Of a DNA stretch of 7,793 bases, positions 1 to 5,337 are shown in pieces; within the stretch, counting starts at the first letter, position 1; every line of letters starts with the position of its first letter. The notes beneath the pieces are model-generated. The model was not told the origin of the DNA. It did not search any database and was given only the letters and a program-made list of their open reading frames with translations. The translations under genes were made by a program, and so were the position numbers. Source of the DNA: Bryobacterales bacterium (GTDB lineage: Bacteria; Acidobacteriota; Terriglobia; Bryobacterales; Bryobacteraceae); NCBI GenBank assembly GCA_003154855.1, contig PMEV01000152.1, positions 1-7,793 of the forward strand. Reading direction: 5' to 3'.

Positions 1-986
1 TGCTCTCCGCCCAGGGCCGCGCCCAGCCGCACCATTTCTTCCAGCACGTACTTGTCGCCCACCGGCATGCGCAACAGCCGTATACCTTGCGCGCCCAACG
101 CCCGCTCCAGCCCCAGATTCGCCATCACCGTTCCCACCACGGTGGGATAGCCCTCCGGCCCGCTGAGGCGCCCCTGGTTATGCAGCGAGCGCGCCACCAG
201 CAGCAGGACCCCGTCGCCGTTGACGATGGCGCCCGACCGGGAGACAAAAATGGCGCGGTCGGCATCGCCGTCGAAGGCCACGCCCAGGTCCGCGCCCCGG
301 GCCAGAACGGTCTCGCGCAGACCGCTGACGTCAAGCGCGCCGCAGCCCAGGTTGATGTTGCGGCCGTTGGGGGCGCAGCACAGAGGAACCACCCGCGCGC
401 CCAGGCGCTCGAACAACTCGGGAGCCAGCCCGGAAGCCGCGCCATTGCCGCAGTCCACCACCATTTCCATGCCAGCCAAGGAGTGCCGCACCGTGGAGGC
501 CAGGTGATTCACGTAATGCCGGTCCAGTCCCGGGTCGGCTGCCAGCGGGACCGGCGCGGGCTCCACGCCGGCCTCCAGAAGCGCGAAGATCTCCCGCTCG
601 ATGGCCTGTTCCTGCTCGTCCGGAAGTTTGTAGCCGGAGTGGCTGAAGATCTTGATGCCGTTGTCCCGGTAAGGATTGTGCGAGGCCGAGATCATCACGC
701 CGGCCACGAACGCGCCGGTGCGGGTGAGGTAGGCGACGCCGGGAGTGGTGGTGACTCCGGCGAATCGCGGGCGCGCGCCGTGCTCTGAGAGACCGCCCGC
801 GACCTGCGCGGCCAGCCAGGGGCCGGATTCGCGCGTGTCCATGCCCATCACCACTTCCGGGGAGGGCTCGATCCGGCCGGCGGCATCCGCCAGCGCCGCG
901 CCCAGTGCATGCACCGTCCGGGGGTCCAGCGGGAATTCGCCGGCCACTCCCCGCACCCCATCCGTGCCGAATAGCCGCTTCCCCAT
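1..986 (-). CDS. glmM: Phosphoglucosamine mutase GlmM, N-terminal 328 residues (cut by the left window edge)
   Basis: GlmM converts glucosamine-6-phosphate to glucosamine-1-phosphate in the cytoplasm, on the route to UDP-GlcNAc for peptidoglycan. The frame reads from ATG at 986 to the window edge without a stop. It begins MGKRLFGTDGVRG, the family N-terminal signature. The phosphoserine loop MISASHNP puts the catalytic Ser at residue 102, the same number as in E. coli GlmM. The metal-binding loop DGDADR has Asp239, Asp241 and Asp243. CGNGAAS, NGRNIN and VGDKYVLEEM also match the GlmM branch of the alpha-D-phosphohexomutases. The family is about 445 residues long, so the last quarter, with the phosphate-binding domain, lies outside. 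Its start overlaps the cdaR stop by one base (TGATG), with GGAGAG about 9 bases upstream, so translational coupling is likely. In Firmicutes GlmM binds and inhibits CdaA; the same link here is inferred from gene order only. Confidence 0.97.
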   Translation of the reverse strand, partial: MGKRLFGTDGVRGVAGEFPLDPRTVHALGAALADAAGRIEPSPEVVMGMDTRESGPWLAAQVAGGLSEHGARPRFAGVTTTPGVAYLTRTGAFVAGVMISASHNPYRDNGIKIFSHSGYKLPDEQEQAIEREIFALLEAGVEPAPVPLAADPGLDRHYVNHLASTVRHSLAGMEMVVDCGNGAASGLAPELFERLGARVVPLCCAPNGRNINLGCGALDVSGLRETVLARGADLGVAFDGDADRAIFVSRSGAIVNGDGVLLLVARSLHNQGRLSGPEGYPTVVGTVMANLGLERALGAQGIRLLRMPVGDKYVLEEMVRLGAALGGE

Positions 987-1639
987 CAGCGGGTTCTCTC
1001 CAGGCTCACCACCACATCCACTGCCGACGGCGAAACAAAGCGGACCTGTGGATCCGGAAGGAACGTATGCACGTGGAACTGAGTCTCCTTGCCGGCCCGC
1101 GCTAGATCGATGGGATCGGTCTCCACGTACTCGACGCGCTTGACGCGCGTCTCGGCTCCGACGATGGTCAGGGTAGGGGGGCGGACCTGCTGGCGGGCGA
1201 CCCGGTAGCCCTCCGGTGGCACGCCCGAGAGCCGCACCCGGACCGGAACCTGCGCGGAGACGCGGTGCTCGAAGCGCAGCCGCACCTGCCCCGGCACCGC
1301 CCGCTCCAACCGCAGCCCCACCGGCAGGTCGACGTGGTTGCCATCCACGGTGAAAGTGTACTCGCCGGCGTGCTGCACCGCGACGAGATTCAACACCACC
1401 GCGGTGCGGGACGGATCGAAACTGCGCAGCCGGGCGGAGAGCCCGCGGACCTCCAGGTACACCCGCTCCGGGGCGTCCGCGGTCATCTCCAGATCCTGTG
1501 GCATGTTCTGGTATTGCAGCGGCGCCGAGACGAAAGTAATCAGCTCGGGGCTACTGACGAAGGCCGCCCATAACCCCACCGCGATCGCCAGGGCCAGCAG
1601 CTTCCATCTCAGATTCTGGAATACCGGGTGGAGCTTCAT
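986..1639 (-). CDS. cdaR: CdaR-like YbbR-domain membrane protein, regulator of CdaA
   Basis: The 217-residue protein has a short N-terminus (HPVFQNLRWKL), one membrane segment at about residues 13-29 (LLALAIAVGLWAAF), and an extracytoplasmic beta-rich region. That region fits two YbbR repeats, at about 35-122 and 131-214. The N-terminal NLRWKLLAL..A..LW pattern is typical of CdaR/YbbR proteins. Known CdaR proteins bind CdaA at the membrane and adjust its activity; that role is inferred here from homology and from the position between cdaA and glmM. The start codon overlaps the cdaA stop (ATGA, 4 bases) and no strong Shine-Dalgarno sequence is seen, which points to translational coupling. The stop overlaps the glmM start by one base. 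Firmicutes CdaR usually has four YbbR domains, so this is a compact version. The repeat borders are estimated by eye. Confidence 0.88.
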   Translation of the reverse strand: MKLHPVFQNLRWKLLALAIAVGLWAAFVSSPELITFVSAPLQYQNMPQDLEMTADAPERVYLEVRGLSARLRSFDPSRTAVVLNLVAVQHAGEYTFTVDGNHVDLPVGLRLERAVPGQVRLRFEHRVSAQVPVRVRLSGVPPEGYRVARQQVRPPTLTIVGAETRVKRVEYVETDPIDLARAGKETQFHVHTFLPDPQVRFVSPSAVDVVVSLERTR

Positions 1640-2511
1640 GGCGCGGCCCGCTTCCAGTCGGAATCCTGCTGCGAGTCTCCGGCGGCCGATCCCGTGGCCG
1701 GCGGGTGGGCCAGGATGCCCGGACGCTCCTCGCGGCGCTTCTTACTGAAGTGCTTGGCGATGCGCTCCTCAACCCGCTCCAGCGTGACGTCGGTCTCGAG
1801 TTCGCCGAAGGCGGCCACCGAGATGCGTCCGGTTTCCTCGGAAGCCACCAGGGCCAGGCAGTCGGCGTCCTCCGTGATGCCGATGGCCGCACGGTGGCGG
1901 GTCCCCAGCTTGCGCGCTATGACGGGGTTCATGCTGAGCGGGAGGAAGCAGGCGGCAGCGGCGACGCGGTCGCCGTGCACAATGACGGCGCCGTCGTGCA
2001 ATGCGCCTCCCGGCTGAAAGATCGACAGCAGAAGGTCGCGCGAGAGGTTGGCGTTGAGCGCCACGCCGCTTTCGATGAAGGTGCGCAAACCCATGTCGCG
2101 TTCCAGTACGATCAGTGCGCCCACATGCTGCTGCGACAAGCGGCTCAAGGCCAGCAGCAGGTCTTCCGTCGAGTCGCGGCGCTGGAGCTGGCCCCCGAAG
2201 CCCAGCCAGTGCCGCCGCCCGATTTGGGCCAGCGTGCGGCGGAGCTCGGCTTGAAACAGCACGATCAGCGCGATGGCGGTGTAGGGAACCACGGTGGACA
2301 GAATCGAGCGCAGCAGCTCCAGACCCGCCCATGCGGCGAACGCGTAGACCAGCAGGAGCACGCCGATACCCGCCAGCACGTGGGCCGCACGCGTGCCGCG
2401 CACCACGGCGATCAACTGGTAGATCAGGAAGGCCACGATCGCTATGTCGATCGCCGCATTGGCCGTCAGTTTCGGCAGCCAGGACGTGAAGTGCGCTATG
2501 GAGAACGGCAT
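1636..2511 (-). CDS. cdaA: Membrane-bound diadenylate cyclase CdaA (c-di-AMP synthase)
   Basis: CdaA condenses two ATP into cyclic di-AMP, a second messenger for osmotic and potassium balance and cell-wall homeostasis. The 291-residue protein has three predicted membrane segments (about 20-37, 43-62 and 71-87), then a DAC (DisA_N) domain at about 115-250. Both catalytic motifs are intact: Asp173-Gly174-Ala175 within GGALHDGAVI, and Arg205-His206-Arg207 within LGTRHRAAIG. Three N-terminal membrane helices before the cyclase domain separate CdaA from DisA and CdaS. The tail (about 255-291) is basic and then Ser/Gly/Pro-rich, probably disordered. The ATG is the only reasonable start, since the next Met is residue 140, but no clear Shine-Dalgarno sequence precedes it. 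It is the first gene of the tightly overlapping cdaA-cdaR-glmM set. Confidence 0.96.
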   Translation of the reverse strand: MPFSIAHFTSWLPKLTANAAIDIAIVAFLIYQLIAVVRGTRAAHVLAGIGVLLLVYAFAAWAGLELLRSILSTVVPYTAIALIVLFQAELRRTLAQIGRRHWLGFGGQLQRRDSTEDLLLALSRLSQQHVGALIVLERDMGLRTFIESGVALNANLSRDLLLSIFQPGGALHDGAVIVHGDRVAAAACFLPLSMNPVIARKLGTRHRAAIGITEDADCLALVASEETGRISVAAFGELETDVTLERVEERIAKHFSKKRREERPGILAHPPATGSAAGDSQQDSDWKRAAP

Positions 2512-2516
2512 TGTTT

Positions 2517-2538
2517 CGCTGGGCCGGCAAAGCCAGCG
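2517..2538 (-). other. Small hairpin in the cdaA leader
   Basis: CGCTGG (2538-2533) can pair with CCAGCG (2522-2517) across a 10-base loop, ending five bases before the cdaA ATG. It sits where a ribosome binding site would be expected, and none is recognisable there. It could lower or tune initiation, or be chance in GC-rich DNA. Confidence 0.3.
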
Positions 2539-2543
2539 TTCCC

Positions 2544-2573
2544 ATTATCGCAGGCCGCGAGGCTGGGATTGAA
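2544..2573 (-). promoter_or_regulatory. Possible extended -10 promoter for cdaA-cdaR-glmM
   Basis: Reading the minus strand, TGC-GATAAT (2552-2544) is a good extended -10 element. A weak -35, TTCAAT (2573-2568), lies 18 bases upstream. The expected start of transcription is near 2537, giving a leader of about 26 bases before the cdaA ATG. The AT-rich hexamer stands out in a GC-rich gap. The weak -35 keeps confidence modest; the module could instead be read through from the upstream genes. Confidence 0.4.
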
Positions 2574-2616
2574 GCCAAACCGGGAAAAAGCCGGCAGAAA
2601 TGCGGTGGCGGGGACG

Positions 2617-3417
2617 TCAGCGAGCGGGCGCCGCCTTAAGAAGGATGGCGTCGCGGGTCGAACGCAGGGTGTTGGCCAGGGATTCCCGCGGCAGTTGGCG
2701 GATGATGGGCTCGATCAGCCAACCCAGGCCGGTCGGCACGTCCCGGGTCAGGGAGAGGGCCTGGCACTCCAGGTAGACGCCGCCATCGCGCTCTTCGAAC
2801 CTCCAGTAGCTGTAAAGCCGCCACAGGAAGCCGTGATCGTCTCCCGCCGGCAGCAGCCGCTCCTCCGGCGTGCCCGGGTCGTCCACCTCCTGGATGCGTG
2901 TGCTGTAGGACCGGCTGTACCAGCGCTTCGAGTCCACGGGGAAATAGTGGACCTCATGTTCGGTGTCCAGGACCACGGTAATCGCCTTCTTTTTGCGAAG
3001 GCGCATGTAGATCCTGAAGTCGTTGCCGTGGTGGCTGAGAACCCGGGAATCGACGACCTCCGGCCGGTACGACTCTTTGTGCCGATCGTAATCCTGAACC
3101 CAGCCGAGTGTGCGCTCGAGCGTTGCGCCCGGTACGAACACGGCGCCCATCCAGTCGTGGATGAGGCCGCCGGGCACCGCCTGGTCGCCCTTGCCGTTCC
3201 AAGGCTGAATGAGGATCTGCCCCTCGCGAAGCTGCCGCAGCCGCTCCGGCGATTGGTCCGCCCATAGGAAGTGGCCAGGGCTCCGCATCCCGTCCAGACG
3301 GGCCTCGGTAGCCCGAACGTAGCCCTGGAAGGCTTCCAGCGTTGCCTTTTGCAGTTCGGCCGCAGCGGAAATCGCCGCCAGCGCGGCACAGCACAGAATC
3401 GCCCCGATGCGTTTCAC
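2617..3417 (-). CDS. Exported START/SRPBCC-like protein of unknown ligand
   Basis: I cannot assign a specific function. From the chosen GTG start the protein has 266 residues and opens with a classic signal peptide: VKR, a hydrophobic core (IGAILCCAALAAIS), and an AAA cleavage site near residues 18-20. It is therefore predicted to be exported. The rest (about 80-262) alternates amphipathic beta strands and ends in a long helix. Features such as YSYWRFEERDGGVYLECQ, SLTRDVP and a terminal LPRESLANTLRSTRDAI resemble the START/SRPBCC helix-grip fold, which binds lipids or other hydrophobic ligands. The frame is open up to a TTG at 3453. GTG 3417 is preferred because GGAAGA lies 7 bases upstream and it places KR directly before the hydrophobic core. 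The upstream receiver gene ends 39 bases away, so the two are probably co-transcribed. The fold call is by eye and needs a profile search. Confidence 0.75.
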   Translation of the reverse strand: MKRIGAILCCAALAAISAAAELQKATLEAFQGYVRATEARLDGMRSPGHFLWADQSPERLRQLREGQILIQPWNGKGDQAVPGGLIHDWMGAVFVPGATLERTLGWVQDYDRHKESYRPEVVDSRVLSHHGNDFRIYMRLRKKKAITVVLDTEHEVHYFPVDSKRWYSRSYSTRIQEVDDPGTPEERLLPAGDDHGFLWRLYSYWRFEERDGGVYLECQALSLTRDVPTGLGWLIEPIIRQLPRESLANTLRSTRDAILLKAAPAR

Positions 3418-3456
3418 TCTCTCATCTTCCCGCGGAGGCCCGGGGGAAGACAACCG

Positions 3457-3996
3457 CTACATTCCAACGGCGTTAGCGAGCATGGGCGCGTCATTCCTGC
3501 GCGCCCGATCGTGGTTGTTCTTCCAGTTCAACCAGGCCAGGCTGATGACTCGCACCACCTCGGTCTGGTCAAACGGTTTCATCAACACATCGTAACCACC
3601 CAGGTTCAGCACTTCCGCCCAGAGGTAATCGTCCGCCCATCGCGAGGTCACGATCAGCAGGGGAGAATCCGCCAATTCCGCCAACTGGGTCAGCGCCTGC
3701 TTCCAGTCGGTGTCGGGAACGTCCCTCTCGCAAATCACGACCGCAGTGCGATGCTGGGTGAGGTGCTCGACGGCATCGCGCCAGCACCGGACCCCGCAAA
3801 TATGCCACTTCGAGTGGCTGAAGATGTTCCCCAGAAAAACGTGGTCGTCTTCGAAGGGGCTTACGGTCAACACCGATACGACTTTCTCCGGTTTTGGATA
3901 TGCCTCGGATTCCGAATGCGGGTGGGGGTAAGCGACGGGTTCGAAGACAAAACTCTCCGTCGCGATGGCCGCGTCCTTCCTTTGCAGCGCCAGCAT
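3457..3996 (-). CDS. Atypical (pseudo-)receiver-domain protein with Glu in the phosphoacceptor position
   Basis: The protein has 179 residues from ATG 3996: a short N-terminal segment, a Pro/His/Glu-rich linker (about 19-38), then one receiver-like domain (about 39-160) and a short tail, with no output domain. Aligned by eye to CheY-like receivers, strand 3 reads VVICERDVPD, so Glu90 sits where the phosphorylated Asp belongs. The usual Asp pair after strand 1 is replaced by Ser46-Pro47 (VLTVSPFEDD), although an acidic EDD follows at 49-51. The conserved Thr (Thr117, LLIVTS) and Lys (Lys140, VLMKPF) remain. Ordinary Asp phosphorylation therefore looks impossible, and Glu may mimic an always-phosphorylated state. 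GGAGGA at 4006-4001 lies four bases before the ATG and decides this start; the frame is open further to a TTG at 4062. It is probably co-transcribed with the exported START-like gene. Confidence 0.85.
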   Translation of the reverse strand: MLALQRKDAAIATESFVFEPVAYPHPHSESEAYPKPEKVVSVLTVSPFEDDHVFLGNIFSHSKWHICGVRCWRDAVEHLTQHRTAVVICERDVPDTDWKQALTQLAELADSPLLIVTSRWADDYLWAEVLNLGGYDVLMKPFDQTEVVRVISLAWLNWKNNHDRARRNDAPMLANAVGM

Positions 3997-4000
3997 TGAC

Positions 4001-4006
4001 TCCTCC
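4001..4006 (-). promoter_or_regulatory. Strong Shine-Dalgarno site that fixes the receiver gene start
   Basis: GGAGGA ends four bases before ATG 3996. It is the strongest ribosome binding site in the window and supports ATG 3996 over the in-frame ATG at 4008, which overlaps the site, and the TTG at 4062. Confidence 0.75.
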
Positions 4007-4100
4007 ATCCCTATGATAATGATTGGGGTACTCGCCTCCAACTTGACCAGCGAAGGAAGCAATGGACCCGCGCAATCGACCCAGAAAGAGGCGCCGAAAA

Positions 4101-4135
4101 AAATGTGCGGATCCTTTTTTCATTAAAGCACATTT
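4101..4135. repeat. Perfect 8-bp inverted repeat enclosing the -10 element
   Basis: AAATGTGC (4101-4108) is mirrored by GCACATTT (4128-4135) across 19 bases that contain the -10 hexamer and the predicted transcription start. The distance between arm centres is 27 bp. Only one arm would be in the RNA, so this looks more like a protein-binding operator than a terminator. Confidence 0.5.
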
Positions 4136-4149
4136 ATCGAAAAAGTCAA
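4122..4149 (-). promoter_or_regulatory. Sigma70-type promoter of the receiver/START-like gene pair
   Basis: On the minus strand the -35 hexamer TTGACT (4149-4144; 5 of 6 match TTGACA) is followed by a 16-base spacer. The -10 is TTTAAT (4127-4122; 5 of 6 match TATAAT), preceded by TGC, giving the TGn extended -10. Transcription should start near 4115. This is the best promoter match in the window and lies in a local AT-rich patch. Confidence 0.7.
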
Positions 4150-4267
4150 TCCGGATTTGCCGTGGACCCGCTGCCCGGAGCTTCTCGAAAATCGGCGAAC
4201 GGCTCTCTGCTCCGGTCATTCCCTAGCCCTGCGGCCTTCACCTTCTTGCGCTTACAACCATGAGTGC

Positions 4268-4297
4268 AATGTTCCCGCCACAATTCGCGGGAATATT
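4268..4297. repeat. 11-bp near-perfect inverted repeat (hairpin or operator)
   Basis: AATGTTCCCGC (4268-4278) pairs with GCGGGAATATT (4287-4297) around an 8-base loop, with one G-T wobble. It is the strongest hairpin in the intergenic gap, about 120 bases past the CDF stop codon. Neither strand has a T-run after it, so it is not a textbook intrinsic terminator. It could be a terminator of another type, an RNA-stabilising hairpin, or an operator. Confidence 0.5.
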
Positions 4298-4354
4298 CTT
4301 GGCGGCGCCGGACAGCACCCGATCGGAGCGAAAGGGGCGGCGCAGGGCGCCACA

Positions 4355-4373
4355 TTGTTCACGTGCCGAACAA
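4355..4373. repeat. Perfect 6-bp inverted repeat TTGTTC-N7-GAACAA
   Basis: The arms are TTGTTC at 4355-4360 and GAACAA at 4368-4373, seven bases apart, in GC-rich surroundings about 45 bases past the CDF stop. The spacing and symmetry suit a dimeric helix-turn-helix repressor site, but the arms are short and no known consensus is matched with confidence. Confidence 0.35.
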
Positions 4374-4417
4374 ACGATCCGACGCGGCCCCTTCCGCGCC
4401 CGCCGCCCAACACAGCC

Positions 4418-5308
4418 CTACGCCGGTTCGGGGTGCACGGTGACGTCGGCGTCGGGAACCAGTTTCTGGATGGCGCGCTCGATTTCCTCAGTCAGCTCGT
4501 GGGCCGCGCGCAGGCTCTGGTTGCCGTCCACCAGAATGTGTATGTCGACGAACAACTGCGATCCGGAATAGCGCAGCCGGACATTGTGGCAGTTGTTGAC
4601 GCCCGGCAGCGCAACCACCGCCGCGGTGATGGTTTCCTCGAGCCCGGCCGGGGCGGTGTCCAGCAACGCCAGGATCGTACGTACGCCCATCTTGACGCTG
4701 ACCTGGACCACAATCACCGCCACGATCATGGCCGCCACCGCATCCGCATATCGCAGACCGCCCCATCCGGCCACCCATTCGCTCAGCTTCACCGAAACCA
4801 GGCCCAGGATGACCACCGCCGAGCTCCAGATGTCGGTGCGGAAGTGCATGGCATCGGCCTCCAAAGCCTGGCTGTTGTACTTCCTGGCCACGCGGTAGAG
4901 CATGCGGGAGCGGGAGAAGTCCACCACCACCGAGGTGCTCATCACCGCGAAGGACCACACATTCACCTCGATCTCGAGCTGGTGCCCGATCAGCCGCGAG
5001 ACAGCGTGGTAGAAGATCCAGACGCAGGTGATGAGCAACAGAAGGGTCTCCGCCAGCGCCGAGAGATTCTCGACTTTGCCATGCCCGTAGCGGTGGTCGC
5101 GATCGGCCGGCTTGCCCGAGATCCGCACCGCCATCCAGGTCATGACGGCGGCTGCCAGATCCAGGCCCGAATGGGCGGCCTCGGCCAGAATACCCAGACT
5201 TCCCGTGGCCAGCCCCACCAGGATCTTGAAGGAGGTCAGTCCGACCGCCGCGATCACCGACTTTCGGGCGGCCGATATCCTCTCGCGATTCGCCTCAGGG
5301 GTGGGCAC
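4418..5308 (-). CDS. Cation diffusion facilitator (CDF) family divalent metal exporter, probably zinc-type
   Basis: CDF proteins are proton-driven dimeric exporters of divalent metals in the inner membrane. The 296-residue protein has the family layout: about six membrane helices over residues 15-215, then a cytoplasmic domain at about 218-294. The transport-site residues are His46 and Asp50 (AEAAHSGLD) and His155 and Asp159 (DAMHFRTDIW). This His-Asp/His-Asp set is associated with zinc-preferring members, whereas E. coli YiiP has Asp-Asp/His-Asp. The loop GKPADRDHRYGHGKVENLSA is a CDF hallmark. The cytoplasmic domain carries His241, His257 and His270, possible regulatory metal ligands. There is no His-rich loop. 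The GTG start is fixed by an in-frame TAA seven codons upstream, with GGAG four bases before it. The fusion flavoprotein gene ends 29 bases upstream, so a shared transcript is likely. Confidence 0.93.
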   Translation of the reverse strand: MPTPEANRERISAARKSVIAAVGLTSFKILVGLATGSLGILAEAAHSGLDLAAAVMTWMAVRISGKPADRDHRYGHGKVENLSALAETLLLLITCVWIFYHAVSRLIGHQLEIEVNVWSFAVMSTSVVVDFSRSRMLYRVARKYNSQALEADAMHFRTDIWSSAVVILGLVSVKLSEWVAGWGGLRYADAVAAMIVAVIVVQVSVKMGVRTILALLDTAPAGLEETITAAVVALPGVNNCHNVRLRYSGSQLFVDIHILVDGNQSLRAAHELTEEIERAIQKLVPDADVTVHPEPA

Positions 5309-5337
5309 GGAACTCCATTTTCGACGTTACCACCAAT

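Larger units (their letters stand above)
3997..4417. other. Intergenic region of about 420 bases between the CDF gene and the receiver gene
   Basis: I find no convincing gene on either strand. The short open frames here have shadow-like composition and lack start signals. The right half is GC-rich and contains several possible hairpins. The stretch at about 4095-4150 is strikingly AT-rich against its surroundings and holds the promoter of the receiver gene. Three inverted repeats, listed separately, lie at 4101-4135, 4268-4297 and 4355-4373. A leader of about 119 bases separates the predicted transcription start from the receiver ATG. Confidence 0.7.

Noticed and set aside
87..788. 233-codon plus-strand frame opposite glmM
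   Set aside because: The minus-strand frame has all the GlmM signature motifs, so this frame is its shadow.
2580..2616. T-rich stretch after the START-like gene stop, considered as an intrinsic terminator
   Set aside because: A short T-run exists on the minus strand, but I could not find a stable GC stem directly before it.
2512..2616. Possible c-di-AMP riboswitch upstream of cdaA
   Set aside because: The gap is only 105 bases and the predicted leader about 26 bases, far too short for a ydaO-class aptamer. No matching conserved segments were seen.
1705..3267. 520-codon open frame on the plus strand opposite cdaA and the START-like gene
   Set aside because: Its composition (rich in Gln, His, Arg, Gly, Ala) is typical of an antisense frame in GC-rich DNA. 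It runs across two well-supported genes and the gap between them and shows no domain.
4063..4219. Minus-strand frame with a start in the receiver leader (ATG AAA AAA GGA at about 4123)
   Set aside because: The ATG overlaps the predicted -10 region and lies upstream of the expected transcription start. The downstream part is an out-of-frame shadow of the receiver gene.
4146..4355. 69-codon minus-strand frame in the intergenic gap, with a basic KRKK stretch
   Set aside because: No ribosome binding site and no family resemblance. It runs through the hairpin and ends at the receiver promoter, so it is probably chance.
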